This document shows, piece by piece, positions 16,051 to 27,626 of a stretch of DNA of 33,338 nucleotides. Each line of letters begins with the position of its first letter. Within the stretch, counting starts at the first letter, position 1. The DNA comes from Thiovulum sp. ES. GTDB lineage: Bacteria; Campylobacterota; Campylobacteria; Campylobacterales; Thiovulaceae. The notes under the pieces are model-generated. The model saw only the letters and a list, made by a program, of their open reading frames with translations, was not told where the DNA came from and did no database searches. The position numbers were made by a program, and so were the translations under genes. The stretch lies in NCBI GenBank assembly GCA_000276965.1, contig AKKQ01000017.1:1-33338 (forward strand), read 5' to 3'.

Positions 16051-17570
16051 TATGTTTTATCCTTATCTGCTTCTTCTTCAGCATTTTTCATCTGAATCTT
16101 AACTTTTGTCGGTGCCATGTTGTAGTCAAATGTATAATCAAACATAACATTAAGGTCATCTTTATTAACACCATCGTTAAATTTACCGTAGAAAACTGGA
16201 GATTTTGTACAAGGAGCGACTTCGTTAAAGAAACTTTTCCCAACAACCTCTCTAGGGTCTCGACCTGTAATATCACCTTCCGCACTGTTGTATTTAACAA
16301 TGTTTCCATCTTTATCAAGTTCAACAACACCAAATGACATATTGTCGAGCTGTTCCTGACTCATTGAGTTCATTGCACCCTCAAGTTCTTTGGGATCAAA
16401 TTTAACAACTTCTAATTTTTTAGCTGTTTTGTTTTTGTCGTATTTTCCATCAATTGCATCAGCGAAAGTTTTTGAGAGTTCAGCAACTTCAGTCGCAATT
16501 GTGTCTGTATCACCAGCAACATCAAGAGTTTCTATTGTGATTTCATAAATTTCGTGCATAGATTTATCAACTTTATTAACTGACTCTTCTACTTTGTGGA
16601 TTTTTGAGTTAATTGCAACAACATCAACATTTAGTGCATCGATTGTTTTATCAACAATTTCTAGCGATTCCATTGTCTTTTCAGCGAGTTTTCTAACCTC
16701 ATCGGCAACAACTGCAAATCCTCTACCGTGGATACCAGCTCTAGCAGCCTCAATTGATGTATTGAGTGAAATAAGTTGTGTCTGATCTGCAATATAGTTG
16801 ATCATATGCACAACCTCTTTAATTTCTCTCGATTTTTTTGCAATCTCATCAGAATCTTCAGCAATTTGATGAACTTCGCCCCGAATATTTTCAACTGATT
16901 TTGTTGTGTGTTGAATTGTTGTTGATTGTTTATTTACAGCTGTACTAAGTTTTGTAACACCTTTATCAAGCGAATCTGCATTTTCTTGGAGAATGTTTCC
17001 ATTTTCAAGTAGATATTTTCTATCATCTACCAAACCTTGAACCATCTCATTAAAATCTCTTGTTACATCATCAAATTTAAATCCGTAATGCACATCCATT
17101 CTGTAATCAAGGTTTGAATCTTTTATCTCTCTAAAAGACTCCATTAAAACTGTCATGTATGAATTGTAGTTACTAATAGCTTCATTGAATGCACTCTTAA
17201 CTGCTTCAATATCTTTAGTATATTTTCCAGTCATATATTTATTAAATTGACCACTTCTTGCAAGTTCTGCAATTTCCACCATTTCCGTGATAAAAGCTTT
17301 GTACTCCTCTTCTCTCCCTTGAATTCTCTCAAGTTCTCGTGTATTGTAGTTTGCTCTGTCAAGAAGTGTTGGCAACTCCTCTTTTGACTGTGTTTGCAGT
17401 GATTTTAATTTCATCTCTGCATAATCAAACTCTCTAATAAGAGACCATTGATAAGCAACGGATAAAATAACACCTAGTGCAAAAAGAGGGTATCCAATAT
17501 ATTGAAACCCAACTATTCCAAGAGCAAAGCCTGTTAAAATTATAAACAATATACCTATCTGTTTAACCAT
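16026..17570 (-). CDS. Chemoreceptor (MCP) fused to a C-terminal photoactive yellow protein domain
   Basis: 514 residues. Two adjacent hydrophobic segments (~5-40) have almost no periplasmic loop; HAMP-like/coiled-coil helices follow (~85-190). An MCP signalling hairpin comes next, with the tip around 260-298 (ISLNTSIEAARAGIHGRGFA, VADEVRKLAEKT). Residues ~391-514 align nearly gap-free with Halorhodospira PYP: EGDITGRDP, VAPCT, YGKF, FDYTFDY and WIFVKRL. The chromophore pocket is intact: Tyr427 (Tyr42), Glu431 (Glu46), Thr435 (Thr50), Arg437 (Arg52), Cys454 (Cys69), Tyr483 (Tyr98) and Met485 (Met100), PYP numbers in brackets. It has one four-residue insertion near the end. This predicts blue-light control of CheA from inside the cell. 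The ATG has AAGGG upstream. Confidence 0.93.
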   Translation of the reverse strand: MVKQIGILFIILTGFALGIVGFQYIGYPLFALGVILSVAYQWSLIREFDYAEMKLKSLQTQSKEELPTLLDRANYNTRELERIQGREEEYKAFITEMVEIAELARSGQFNKYMTGKYTKDIEAVKSAFNEAISNYNSYMTVLMESFREIKDSNLDYRMDVHYGFKFDDVTRDFNEMVQGLVDDRKYLLENGNILQENADSLDKGVTKLSTAVNKQSTTIQHTTKSVENIRGEVHQIAEDSDEIAKKSREIKEVVHMINYIADQTQLISLNTSIEAARAGIHGRGFAVVADEVRKLAEKTMESLEIVDKTIDALNVDVVAINSKIHKVEESVNKVDKSMHEIYEITIETLDVAGDTDTIATEVAELSKTFADAIDGKYDKNKTAKKLEVVKFDPKELEGAMNSMSQEQLDNMSFGVVELDKDGNIVKYNSAEGDITGRDPREVVGKSFFNEVAPCTKSPVFYGKFNDGVNKDDLNVMFDYTFDYNMAPTKVKIQMKNAEEEADKDKTYWIFVKRL

Positions 17571-17634
17571 TTTAAATCCCTTTTAACTTTTCTCTTGTAA
17601 TGATATATTATTATCCTCTATTTTAAGTTGAATT

Positions 17635-18294
17635 TTATTTTATATAGAAGGTTTCGTATATTGTTTCATGAAAACATGTTTCTAAATCATCTCGAAGTGT
17701 ATAATCCTCAACTTCGCAATCTCGGTCAAAAACATAAACATCACCTAAATCTTTTGCATAATATACTTTTGCAATATCATGCTCTTCACTATAACTACAA
17801 ACTTCACTAATTATAATTTCAACTTCTAACACATTTTCAAAAGTCTGATTTCCATCTTCTGGAGTCTCAAAAGTTTTTGTCGAATAGAATTGAATAACTC
17901 TAAGCTCTTCACTCTTATTACAATCGTCTTCGGTAACTGAATTTAGGGAGTATTCACCAACAGAAAGGTATCTATCATGATAAGTATCTTCATCTAAATC
18001 TTTTACAGAATCTTCTGTAATTTCTAAGTTCCAATTTTCTGTTGAACGAAAATTTCCATTGACCGAAAACTGAATATTTTCCGTTCCATCATAATTGTTG
18101 TTTAAATAGTGTTTGTAATTTTTTGAAACTGTTTCGCTCGGAAAAATATATTCAGATAAATCATAAATAGTAGATGTTACGATTGGATTTGTATCCATAT
18201 TTTCTGTGTTGGAATCAGAATCGCTCTCTCCACAACCTGAAAATGTTGAAATTGCCAAAGCTGAAACTATTAAAAAAGATGATGTTTTATTCAA
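17635..18294 (-). CDS. Acidic, Cys-containing lipoprotein of unknown function
   Basis: 219 residues. The signal peptide ends in a lipobox (STFSGC), with lipid attachment at Cys21. The mature part is strongly acidic and has four further Cys (DDCNK, EVCSY, RDCEV, ETCFH), enough for two disulfides in the periplasm or at the outer membrane. No domain is recognised. The TTG start has AAGG 8-9 bases upstream. It lies 64 bases upstream of the chemoreceptor-PYP gene on the same strand without a visible terminator, so cotranscription is possible, although that gap contains AT-rich -10-like sequence. Confidence 0.7.
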   Translation of the reverse strand: MNKTSSFLIVSALAISTFSGCGESDSDSNTENMDTNPIVTSTIYDLSEYIFPSETVSKNYKHYLNNNYDGTENIQFSVNGNFRSTENWNLEITEDSVKDLDEDTYHDRYLSVGEYSLNSVTEDDCNKSEELRVIQFYSTKTFETPEDGNQTFENVLEVEIIISEVCSYSEEHDIAKVYYAKDLGDVYVFDRDCEVEDYTLRDDLETCFHETIYETFYIK

Positions 18295-18393
18295 AATAAT
18301 GCCTTTTTATGGAAAATTTTTATTACATCGAAATTATTGCAAAAGTTTTTCATTTTTTTATTAACAGAGTTAAAACAGGAGTTTAAATATCGA

Positions 18394-18399
18394 TATAAT
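18394..18399 (+). promoter_or_regulatory. -10 element for the phosphohexomutase gene
   Basis: A perfect TATAAT in the context CGATATAATC lies 19 bases before the start codon at 18418. AAGG follows as ribosome binding site (18409-18412). Confidence 0.65.
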
Positions 18400-18417
18400 C
18401 GTTAAAAAAGGCAAATT

Positions 18418-19785
18418 ATGAAATCTATTTTTAGAGAATATGATATTCGTGGAATATTTCAAAAAGAGTTAAATAATGAAACTTTGCATTGGATTGGAGT
18501 TCATTTAGGTTCGGAAATTAAGAAAATTGGAGACACTGTTGCAGTTGGATTTGATGCAAGAACTCACTCGGAACAAATTTTTCAGTTTCTATCAAATGGT
18601 TTAGCGGAAAATGGTTTGCGAATTTTAAATATGGGACTTGTTCCGACACCAAACAACTATTTTTCAAATTTTGTAGAGATTGCTGGAGAAAATCCGTCCG
18701 CTTCAATCATGATTACAGGTTCTCACAATCCGCCAGAATATAATGGTTTGAAAATTACAATTGATAAAAAGCCTTTTTTTGGTGAAGATATTTATTCACT
18801 TGGTGAAAAAGTGATTTCAGCTTTAGGAAAAGAGTTCCCAAATAATTCACCAAAAATTGTAGATTTTCCTGCAAAAGAGAGCTACATTGATTTTCTTGTA
18901 AAAGAGTTTTCACATTTAAAAGGTTTTCAAAATGTGGTTTATGACTGCGGAAATGGTGCGGGAGGAGTTGTATTTTCTGAAGTTTTAGAGAAATTGGAAA
19001 TCGGAAACAAGGGACTTTTTGTAGAACCAGATGGAACTTTTCCAAATCACCACCCCGATCCATCAGAAGAAGAAAATTTAACAGATTTAAAAAATGAGTT
19101 AGAAAATGGAGATTTTGAAATCGGTTTTGCTTTCGATGGAGATGCTGATCGAATTGCTGTTTTGACAAAACACGGAAATATCAAAGGTGATATTTTGGCG
19201 ACAATTTTTGCAAAACAGATGAAAAATCCAACAGTTGTCGGTGAAGTGAAATGTTCCCAAGTGATGTATGATGAAATTGACCTCATCGGCAAAGCTATTA
19301 TGTATAAAACTGGACACAGCAATTTGAAAGTGAAAATGAGAGAAGTGAATGCCGACTTAGGTGCTGAAGTGAGCGGACACATTTTTTTCAAAGACCGATA
19401 TTTTGGTTTTGATGATGCAATTTACACAGCTTTACGAGTTTTGGAACTTTTACAAAATGGAATCAATCTTCACGATGAGGTCGAAAAATTACCAAAAACA
19501 ATCTCAACCGACGAAATCAAAATTCAAACAACTGAAGATAAGAAATTCAAAATTATGAAAGAGTTGAAAGAAAAATTAAAAAATCCTCCAGAAAATTTCC
19601 CAAAAATCCTAGATATTGTTGATGTTGATGGAGTTCGTTGCAAACTCGAAAATGGCTGGGCCTTAGTTCGGGCAAGTAATACTACTCCTGTTCTTGTTAC
19701 CCGTTTTGAAGTTGTCTCAAATGAAAATGATTTAAATTTTTACATGGAGAGCTTCCGAAATCTTTTGAGAGAACTAGGGGTTTGA
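18418..19785 (+). CDS. Phosphomannomutase/phosphoglucomutase
   Basis: 455 residues, full-length alpha-D-phosphohexomutase. It interconverts hexose 1- and 6-phosphates for surface polysaccharide precursors. The N-terminal REYDIRG motif, the phosphoserine loop TGSHNPP (Ser102), the Mg-binding FDGDADR (Asp240, 242, 244), the sugar-binding GAEVSGH and the phosphate-binding RASNTTP are all present. The paired motifs (19280-19288 and 19473-19481) are inverted, 194 bases apart. Its 3' end overlaps the convergent HEPN gene by 12 bases. Confidence 0.94.
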   Translation: MKSIFREYDIRGIFQKELNNETLHWIGVHLGSEIKKIGDTVAVGFDARTHSEQIFQFLSNGLAENGLRILNMGLVPTPNNYFSNFVEIAGENPSASIMITGSHNPPEYNGLKITIDKKPFFGEDIYSLGEKVISALGKEFPNNSPKIVDFPAKESYIDFLVKEFSHLKGFQNVVYDCGNGAGGVVFSEVLEKLEIGNKGLFVEPDGTFPNHHPDPSEEENLTDLKNELENGDFEIGFAFDGDADRIAVLTKHGNIKGDILATIFAKQMKNPTVVGEVKCSQVMYDEIDLIGKAIMYKTGHSNLKVKMREVNADLGAEVSGHIFFKDRYFGFDDAIYTALRVLELLQNGINLHDEVEKLPKTISTDEIKIQTTEDKKFKIMKELKEKLKNPPENFPKILDIVDVDGVRCKLENGWALVRASNTTPVLVTRFEVVSNENDLNFYMESFRNLLRELGV

Positions 19786-21240
19786 TTTTTTTGAATTCTT
19801 TTTTATTTGTAAAATATCTTTTTGCAAACAGATAAATTCATACTCTTTTAATGAGTTGGAATAGTCTTTTAAAATGTGCGACAAACTCTGTTGCATATTT
19901 CCATGAGACATATTATTTCGTAGATGTCGAATCTTTTTTGCAATATGTGAAAGCTTTTTGAAAAATTCGCCATCTCCACGGTATTTTGCTGTTGTGTGAA
20001 TCTTCTGCAATTTAATTGAGATTGAGTTTAAAAAATCTTTTCCGAAAACTTCTATCAGATTTTTGTCATATTTTTTATCCTCTTCACTCTCTGGAAATTC
20101 TCGAATAAAAAAGTTTTTAAAACCCATTGAGATTTTATGCTCTTTGTCTTTCTTTTCTGCCTCGTCAATTTTTTCACCAACTTCTCTTGAAAAAGCTTTT
20201 ATAGAATCCAAAATATATTTTGTAATCGATTCATTCAAAAGAATGACAGAATTTAAAATGATTTTTCTTTCAAAAACAAAATCAGCATATTTGAAATATC
20301 TCTTAAACTCAAATTGATCAAGCGATATATTCTCAATTGTTTGTAAAATATACTGCAATTCATGGAAATCAGATTTACAATTTACCCTATTCTCAAATCT
20401 CTTTATATAATTTAAAGCATCTTGAATTGGTGATGAGGTTGTTGAAAAAATATAAAAATAGTTTGTATTTATACCTTCGCTTATTTTTTCTAAAATTTTT
20501 AAGAAATTTTGAACTTCAATGTTTGAGCTATTTGAATCAATAATTAAGAGTTTGCTATTAAAAATTTCAATATTTTTCCTCAGAATATTAGTTTCGGTAG
20601 AATTTATATTAACTTGGTTTTTAGGTTTAACAAATTTACTCTCAAAACCTCTCTCTAATTTTTCAACTCTACTTAAAATATCTAAGACAAATTCCTGTCT
20701 TTTTGCAATTTTCAAAACACTATTTTTTATCTCTGAAACAGTTAGATCTAAATTGTATATCTCATTTTTAATTTCTGAATTCTCGATTTTATCTTTGATA
20801 TTTTTCTGCTCTTCAGAAATTTTTAAAACTTCATCTTTTATATCAAAAACATTTGTTTCTAAATCAATTACACTATCTTTTATGTCAAAAACTGTATCTT
20901 CTAAATCCCCCGATGCCTCTGTTGTAAAATACTCTATATTTTCATCATTATGTTGGATCTTTTTCTCTTCTTCAATAAATTTCATAGGTTCTTTATAATC
21001 TATTTTAATAGAAGTATTTTTTACTTCTGTAATTTTTGGAACTTTATCAAGAAAGTCTTTTTCTGTTAAATTGATTTCTGGTAAATTCTCTTCAATAATT
21101 TCTTGATGTTTCTCAATTTTTATTCGCTCTTTTTCAGCTTTCTCCTCCTCTATTCTCTTTTTCTCACTTATCTCATTCCCCTTTTTTCCAGTCTCAAAAA
21201 ACTCTTTTTTGAATTTCGGGTCTTTGATTATAAAATCCAT
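19774..21240 (-). CDS. Long coiled-coil protein with a C-terminal HEPN-like domain
   Basis: 488 residues. Residues ~20-200 are charged coiled coil with 14-residue repeats. A middle alpha/beta-like segment (~225-275, SKLLIIDSNSSNIEVQNFL, NYFYIFSTTSSPIQDALNYI) is followed by a helical C-terminal domain. This has FVFERKIILNSVILLNESIT and the R-x4-H motif RNNMSH (Arg441-His446), typical of HEPN ribonucleases. The layout recalls CRISPR-associated Csx1/TM1812-type proteins with an N-terminal sensor and C-terminal HEPN, but no CRISPR or cas gene is here and the DxTHG motif is absent. The ATG has AAGGTGA upstream. It is divergent from pglE. It has no exact copy of the genome motif, only a one-mismatch version (20431-20440). 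A defence role is an inference. Confidence 0.55.
   Translation of the reverse strand: MDFIIKDPKFKKEFFETGKKGNEISEKKRIEEEKAEKERIKIEKHQEIIEENLPEINLTEKDFLDKVPKITEVKNTSIKIDYKEPMKFIEEEKKIQHNDENIEYFTTEASGDLEDTVFDIKDSVIDLETNVFDIKDEVLKISEEQKNIKDKIENSEIKNEIYNLDLTVSEIKNSVLKIAKRQEFVLDILSRVEKLERGFESKFVKPKNQVNINSTETNILRKNIEIFNSKLLIIDSNSSNIEVQNFLKILEKISEGINTNYFYIFSTTSSPIQDALNYIKRFENRVNCKSDFHELQYILQTIENISLDQFEFKRYFKYADFVFERKIILNSVILLNESITKYILDSIKAFSREVGEKIDEAEKKDKEHKISMGFKNFFIREFPESEEDKKYDKNLIEVFGKDFLNSISIKLQKIHTTAKYRGDGEFFKKLSHIAKKIRHLRNNMSHGNMQQSLSHILKDYSNSLKEYEFICLQKDILQIKKNSKKSNP
20828..20908 (-). repeat. Imperfect 42-base tandem repeat within the coiled coil
   Basis: Two units (20828-20866 and 20870-20908) begin 42 bases apart and encode VFDIKDSVIDLETN / VFDIKDEV-type 14-residue repeats, which equals two heptads. 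The unit is diverged at DNA level, so it is probably maintained as protein structure. Confidence 0.6.
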
Positions 21241-21341
21241 CTATCACCTTAGTATAAAATTAACTCTTATATTTTAAATTTTTTTAAAGTTTGTTATTTA
21301 AAGAAGTCAAGTGAAAATTATACAATTTCACAAAGGAATAG

Positions 21342-23061
<1,720 letters not shown>

Positions 23062-23065
<4 letters not shown>

Positions 23066-23943
23066 GAAGAGAGAATTTATCTTTTTTTAATTTGGGTGCT
23101 TCGCTTTACATTCCTGCAACTCACAAAAACTTGTATTCAACAATTTTTGAAAACAGATTTCCGCATCTAAAATCAATAATTATCTGTTTGGAAGATTCTA
23201 TAAATGACGATGAGCTCGAATTTGCTGAAGAGAAACTAAAAGATATTTTGCAAAAGCTTGATCGAAATCGTGATTTATTGATTTTTTTGAGACCACGAAG
23301 TTTCCGACATTTCCAAAAGTTACTTTCATTTAACCACATTGATAAAGTTGATGGATTTGTTATTCCAAAATTTAATTTAGAAGAGTTTCACCGTTGGCGA
23401 CACTACTTTTTTGAAGATTTCTACTTTATGCCAACTTTTGAAAATGAAGTTGTTTTTGATGAAATAGAGTTAAGGAAAATCCGAAACGAGCTTTTGCAAT
23501 TTAAAGACTCTATTTTGACTTTGCGAATTGGTAGCGAAGATATTGGAAAAATTCTCGGAATTAAGCGAGGTTGTCAAAAAACAATTTATGAAATTCCAAT
23601 TTTTACAAAATCTGTTACCGACCTCATCGCTATTTTTAAACCGAAAGGTTTTCATTTGTCATCACCTGTTTTTTCATGCTTCAAGGATTATGAGACTTTG
23701 CAAAGGGAAGTTCTTTCAGATTTGGAAAATGGACTTTTTAGCAAAAGTGCAATCCACCCAAAACAGGTAGAAATTATTCAAAATATATATCGTGTTTCCG
23801 AAAATGAGTTGCAAATGGCAGAAAAAGTTGTTCTTGAAGATCGAGCTATTTTTTCTCAAAATGGTCTCATGCTAGAGAAGAGAACCCACTCCGTTTGGGC
23901 GGATAATCTTCTTCGCAGAGCAAAACTCTTTGGAAAGCATTAA
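23062..23943 (+). CDS. HpcH/HpaI / CitE-like family protein (copy 2)
   Basis: 293 residues. The N-terminus ([17 protein letters not shown]) followed by [19 protein letters not shown] and LLIFLRPRS fits CitE-like proteins of the type found in tellurium-resistance (ter) biosynthetic clusters. [14 protein letters not shown] and [15 protein letters not shown] mark the later barrel strands. It shares little sequence with the copy at 10366, so it is a distinct paralogue. The TTG start overlaps trpF. No ter genes are in the window. A motif copy lies at 23621-23629. The 3' end abuts the convergent kinase gene with a 4-base overlap. Confidence 0.75.
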
Positions 23944-26252
23944 AGGTATTTTTTTAACACTCTCTCTAAATCATTTTTATCAATCGGTTTTGAGAGATAA
24001 TCATCCATTCCGTAAGAAATAAATCGCTCTTTGTCTCCTTTGATTGCATTTGCAGTCAAGGCAACAATTGGAGTGTGTGAAATAGAAGCAGAATCTTTTT
24101 CATAATCAATAATCTCTTGAGTCGCTTCAAGTCCATTCATTACTGGCATATTTATATCCATGAGAATTAAATTAAATTCATCAGTTTTAAACTTATCGAC
24201 ACCCTCTTTTCCATTTTCTGCGATTTCAACTTCAATATCCAACATTTCAAGCATAAATGAGATAAGTTGCTGGTTTATATCATTGTCTTCGACAACAAGA
24301 ATTTTCTTTCCAGCAAAATTTAAATCACTCTCATCATCTTCATCAATTTCGCTACTAGGTGAGAGTTGATCCACATACTTAACAAGTGAGTCAAAGATTT
24401 TTGAACCGTTAATTGGGTGATGAATTACTTCTGTAAAATGCTCTTCCTCTACTTCAGAAAGTTGATATTGTTTGTCAATAATAAGAATTTTAGATATATT
24501 ATTCTCTTCTAATTTCTCCATAATATCAAGATCAATAACAGTTGTTAAGAAGATAACAGCTTTTGGAAAATTATTACTATCGAGTTCTTCAACAGAACTA
24601 AAAGTTATATGACTTAATTTAAAAGCATCAAGATAATCTTTTACAAGATCTTCATAAATCTCAGTATCTGGAGAGTTATAAATTGCAATGTTCAGAGAGA
24701 CATTTTCATCAAAAGTGTGGCTGTTAGAAGTTGATTGCATGTTAAAATATAGTTCAAAGAAGAAGTTGCTACCTTGACCAATTTCAGATTCTAGTTGCAA
24801 ATCTGTATTCATAAGCGATAGAAGTTTAGTAGAAATTGCAAGACCTAAACCAGTTCCACCATATTGTCGCGAAGTACTAGTATCTGCTTGTGAGAAAGGT
24901 TTAAAAATCACATCTTGCTTCTCTTTTGGAATACCAATACCAGTGTCAATAACAGAAAAGAGAACTTTAACCTGCTTGTCTGTGCTACTAACTTTTTTAA
25001 TATCAACTCGAACAAGACCAGATTCTGGAGTAAATTTGATCGCATTTCCAATTAAGTTTATAAGGATTTGTTTGATTCTGAGTGCATCACCAAATACATT
25101 TTCAGGTAATTTGGGATCGATAAAAGATACAAGTTTTATACTTTTTTCATAAGTTTTTGCGGAGAACAACTCAACAACGGATTCAAACTCATCAAAAACA
25201 TTGAATTCAACAGATTCAATATCAAGTTTTCCGCTCTCAATTTTAGAAAAGTCAAGAATGTCATTAATAATATCCAATAGAGAAGTTGCACTTTTCGAGA
25301 TAATATTTACAAACTCTTTCTGTTGAGAATCTAAATGGCTTCTTTTTAAAACATCTGAAAAACCAATAATCCCGTTCATTGGAGTTCTGATTTCATGCGA
25401 CATATTTGCAAGAAAATCTGACTTTGCTCTGTTTGATTGCTCTGCTTGTAAAACAGCCTCTTCTAATTTTGTTACATTGTTTAAAGTAATTGAGTAATCT
25501 GCTTGATTCTCTTCTGGTAATTCGATGAGGTCAATATTAAAAGTTAGTCTCAAATTATTTCTACCAACAATCTGGACTTTTTTAATACCTTTTTTAATGA
25601 TTATATCTGCCCAACCTTCAGCATCATGCAGTTCTGGAAAATCTACAAAAAGTTCGTTAATATTTGAGTGTCTTGATTTAAAATCATAAACATCTTCAAA
25701 ATCAAATGTTTTAAAAAATTGTTTATTCATAAAGAGAATGTCATTATTTTTTGTAAATAAAACTGCAATTGCTGATTGGCTATTTAAAACAGTTTCAAAA
25801 AGATTTCTCTCTAATTCAGACTCTACTTTTCTCTCTTCAGAAATTCTTTTATTATAAAAGTTTATTGCAACTTCTTCTAATCTTAATCTAAACTTCTTCA
25901 TATCCACTGGTTTTGTAATATAATGATCTATTCCAATATCTATCGCTTGCATCAAGAAGCTTGAATCATTATAAGCTGAAGAGATGACAATTGGAACTCT
26001 AGGATTGATCTCTTTTATAGCTTTAGACATCTCCAGTCCATTCATTTCAGGCATATTAACATCTGTTAAAATTACATCAATAGACTCTTTTTTAAAAATA
26101 TCTAGACCAATTCGTCCATTTTCAGCTTGAAAAATTTTCCCGAACATTCTCTTGAGACTTCGCTCAAAAGTCATTCTAGTCATCTCTTCATCTTCAACAT
26201 AGAGAATAGTCATTCGTTTTAATTCTTGTTTTAAATCAAACTCTTCAACCAT
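23940..26252 (-). CDS. Hybrid sensor histidine kinase, REC-PAS-like-HisKA-HATPase-REC
   Basis: 770 residues with no membrane segment, hence cytoplasmic. Order: receiver 1 (~13-130, Asp64 in [13 protein letters not shown], Lys114), a PAS-like region (~150-265), HisKA (His286 in [12 protein letters not shown]), and HATPase (Asn403 in [26 protein letters not shown]). A degenerate receiver-like stretch (~515-630) and receiver 2 (~649-770, Asp699 in [13 protein letters not shown]) follow. An N-terminal receiver suggests it is itself controlled by another kinase. The ATG has AGGA 8 bases upstream. A motif copy at 25523-25531 lies in the PAS-like region. It is divergent from the MFS gene. Confidence 0.93.
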   Translation of the reverse strand: MVEEFDLKQELKRMTILYVEDEEMTRMTFERSLKRMFGKIFQAENGRIGLDIFKKESIDVILTDVNMPEMNGLEMSKAIKEINPRVPIVISSAYNDSSFLMQAIDIGIDHYITKPVDMKKFRLRLEEVAINFYNKRISEERKVESELERNLFETVLNSQSAIAVLFTKNNDILFMNKQFFKTFDFEDVYDFKSRHSNINELFVDFPELHDAEGWADIIIKKGIKKVQIVGRNNLRLTFNIDLIELPEENQADYSITLNNVTKLEEAVLQAEQSNRAKSDFLANMSHEIRTPMNGIIGFSDVLKRSHLDSQQKEFVNIISKSATSLLDIINDILDFSKIESGKLDIESVEFNVFDEFESVVELFSAKTYEKSIKLVSFIDPKLPENVFGDALRIKQILINLIGNAIKFTPESGLVRVDIKKVSSTDKQVKVLFSVIDTGIGIPKEKQDVIFKPFSQADTSTSRQYGGTGLGLAISTKLLSLMNTDLQLESEIGQGSNFFFELYFNMQSTSNSHTFDENVSLNIAIYNSPDTEIYEDLVKDYLDAFKLSHITFSSVEELDSNNFPKAVIFLTTVIDLDIMEKLEENNISKILIIDKQYQLSEVEEEHFTEVIHHPINGSKIFDSLVKYVDQLSPSSEIDEDDESDLNFAGKKILVVEDNDINQQLISFMLEMLDIEVEIAENGKEGVDKFKTDEFNLILMDINMPVMNGLEATQEIIDYEKDSASISHTPIVALTANAIKGDKERFISYGMDDYLSKPIDKNDLERVLKKYL

Positions 26253-26375
26253 TATTTAATTCCTAAACAATATTTTTTTAAATATTTAGTTCTTTTTCAT
26301 ATTCTAACACAATTTCACTTGATCAAAATTTTAGTATAAAAATAATGTAGGATTTCACAAAAACTAAGGAAAAAA

Positions 26376-27596
26376 GTGGTCGATAAAAAATCATCACATA
26401 TAAAAAATGTTCTACACGGTTTTTTTCTATCGATAGGAACGACCGTAGCAGAACCATCAACAATTTTGCCTTTGATTATAAATCATTTTTCAGGTAGCTC
26501 AATTGTTGTTGGAATTTTTGCTTCACTTTTAAAAGGTGGAGCAATTTTCGTCCAAATGATCGCTGCATTTTATGCACAATCTTATAAGTATATGATGCCA
26601 TATTTAAGGATTGTATTTCTTGTTCGGTTTCTATCATGGTTTGGAATTGGAATAGCAATATCATTTTTTGGTGAAAGCAATCCAGAATTGACACTTTGGC
26701 TAATTGGAATTTTTCTATTTCTATTCTCATTTTCAGCAGGATTTGGTGCGATATATTTTAAAGATATTCAAGGAAAAATTTTCACTCACCAATTTCGTGG
26801 AAAAAGTATGGCTTATCGACAATTCTTTTCTGGACTTGGTGCAATTCTTTCAGGAACAACAGCGGGAATTTTTCTACAAAATTTTGAACCTCCAGAGAGT
26901 TTTGCACTGCTTTTTATGGTGAGTGCAATAATTATGGGGTTTGGACTCGTTGCATTTGGAACAATTGAAGAACCAGAAAAAAAGAATATTAAACAGCGAG
27001 AAGGAACTTTTGGAAATTTTTTAAAAGAGAGTCTCCTATATTTTCATAAAAGTGATGTTTTAAAGTATCAAGTTCTCTCCTATCTCTTTTCATACTCGCA
27101 CCTCATCGGACTACCATTTATAATTTTACAGATAGAAGATTCGATTGGTTTAAATGGGTATCAAGTTGGAATTTTACTTTCAGTTCAAATGCTTGGTGCA
27201 ATGTTGAGTAATATCATTTGGGGAAAACTCTCGCTCCGCGGAAAAGATAAAAATGTGGCATTTATCTCTTTCTCTCTCATGATAATCTCGTTTCTACTCT
27301 CGATATTTTTCCAAAATCTCTATATTTATGGAGTTGTATTTTTTCTAATTGGTGCTTCGATTGATGGAACTAGACTCGCTTTTGGAAATTTAATTCTTGT
27401 TATTGCACCTGAGGAAAAGCGACCACTCTATATTGCACTTCAAGCAAACATCTCATCTTTTGGTCTCTTCTTTCCGATTCTTGGCGGTGTTCTGCTCTCA
27501 ATATCAAACTATCAAATTGTCTATTCTGTTTCAATAGTTGGAGTAGTTTTTGCTTTTTATCTTCTTTGGAAAGAGAGCAAGTTGCAATTAAATTAA
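26376..27596 (+). CDS. Major facilitator superfamily transporter
   Basis: 406 residues with about 12 hydrophobic helices in two halves and a charged central loop (EEPEKKNIKQREGTFGNF). Sequence features include GTTVAEPSTILPLIINHF at the N-terminus and QVGILLSVQMLGAMLSNIIWG in the second half, an MFS-like segment. Substrate cannot be read from the sequence. The start is GTG with AAGGA just upstream; a TTGATC/AATAAT pair at 26319-26346 may be its promoter. A motif copy lies at 27100-27108. Confidence 0.85.
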   Translation: MVDKKSSHIKNVLHGFFLSIGTTVAEPSTILPLIINHFSGSSIVVGIFASLLKGGAIFVQMIAAFYAQSYKYMMPYLRIVFLVRFLSWFGIGIAISFFGESNPELTLWLIGIFLFLFSFSAGFGAIYFKDIQGKIFTHQFRGKSMAYRQFFSGLGAILSGTTAGIFLQNFEPPESFALLFMVSAIIMGFGLVAFGTIEEPEKKNIKQREGTFGNFLKESLLYFHKSDVLKYQVLSYLFSYSHLIGLPFIILQIEDSIGLNGYQVGILLSVQMLGAMLSNIIWGKLSLRGKDKNVAFISFSLMIISFLLSIFFQNLYIYGVVFFLIGASIDGTRLAFGNLILVIAPEEKRPLYIALQANISSFGLFFPILGGVLLSISNYQIVYSVSIVGVVFAFYLLWKESKLQLN

Positions 27597-27599
27597 AAA

Positions 27600-27624
27600 T
27601 TGTCGGATTTATTCCGACAAAATT
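27600..27624. terminator. Bidirectional hairpin terminator
   Basis: TTGTCGGA (27600-27607) and TCCGACAA (27613-27620) form an 8-bp stem followed by AATTTT. It sits between the convergent MFS and ruvB genes and shares its stem with the hairpins at 1078 and 11174. Confidence 0.85.
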
Positions 27625-27626
27625 TT

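Noticed and set aside
19780-21240. CRISPR association of the HEPN protein
   Set aside because: No direct-repeat array, cas gene or DxTHG motif is visible in the window, so only the HEPN-like domain can be supported.
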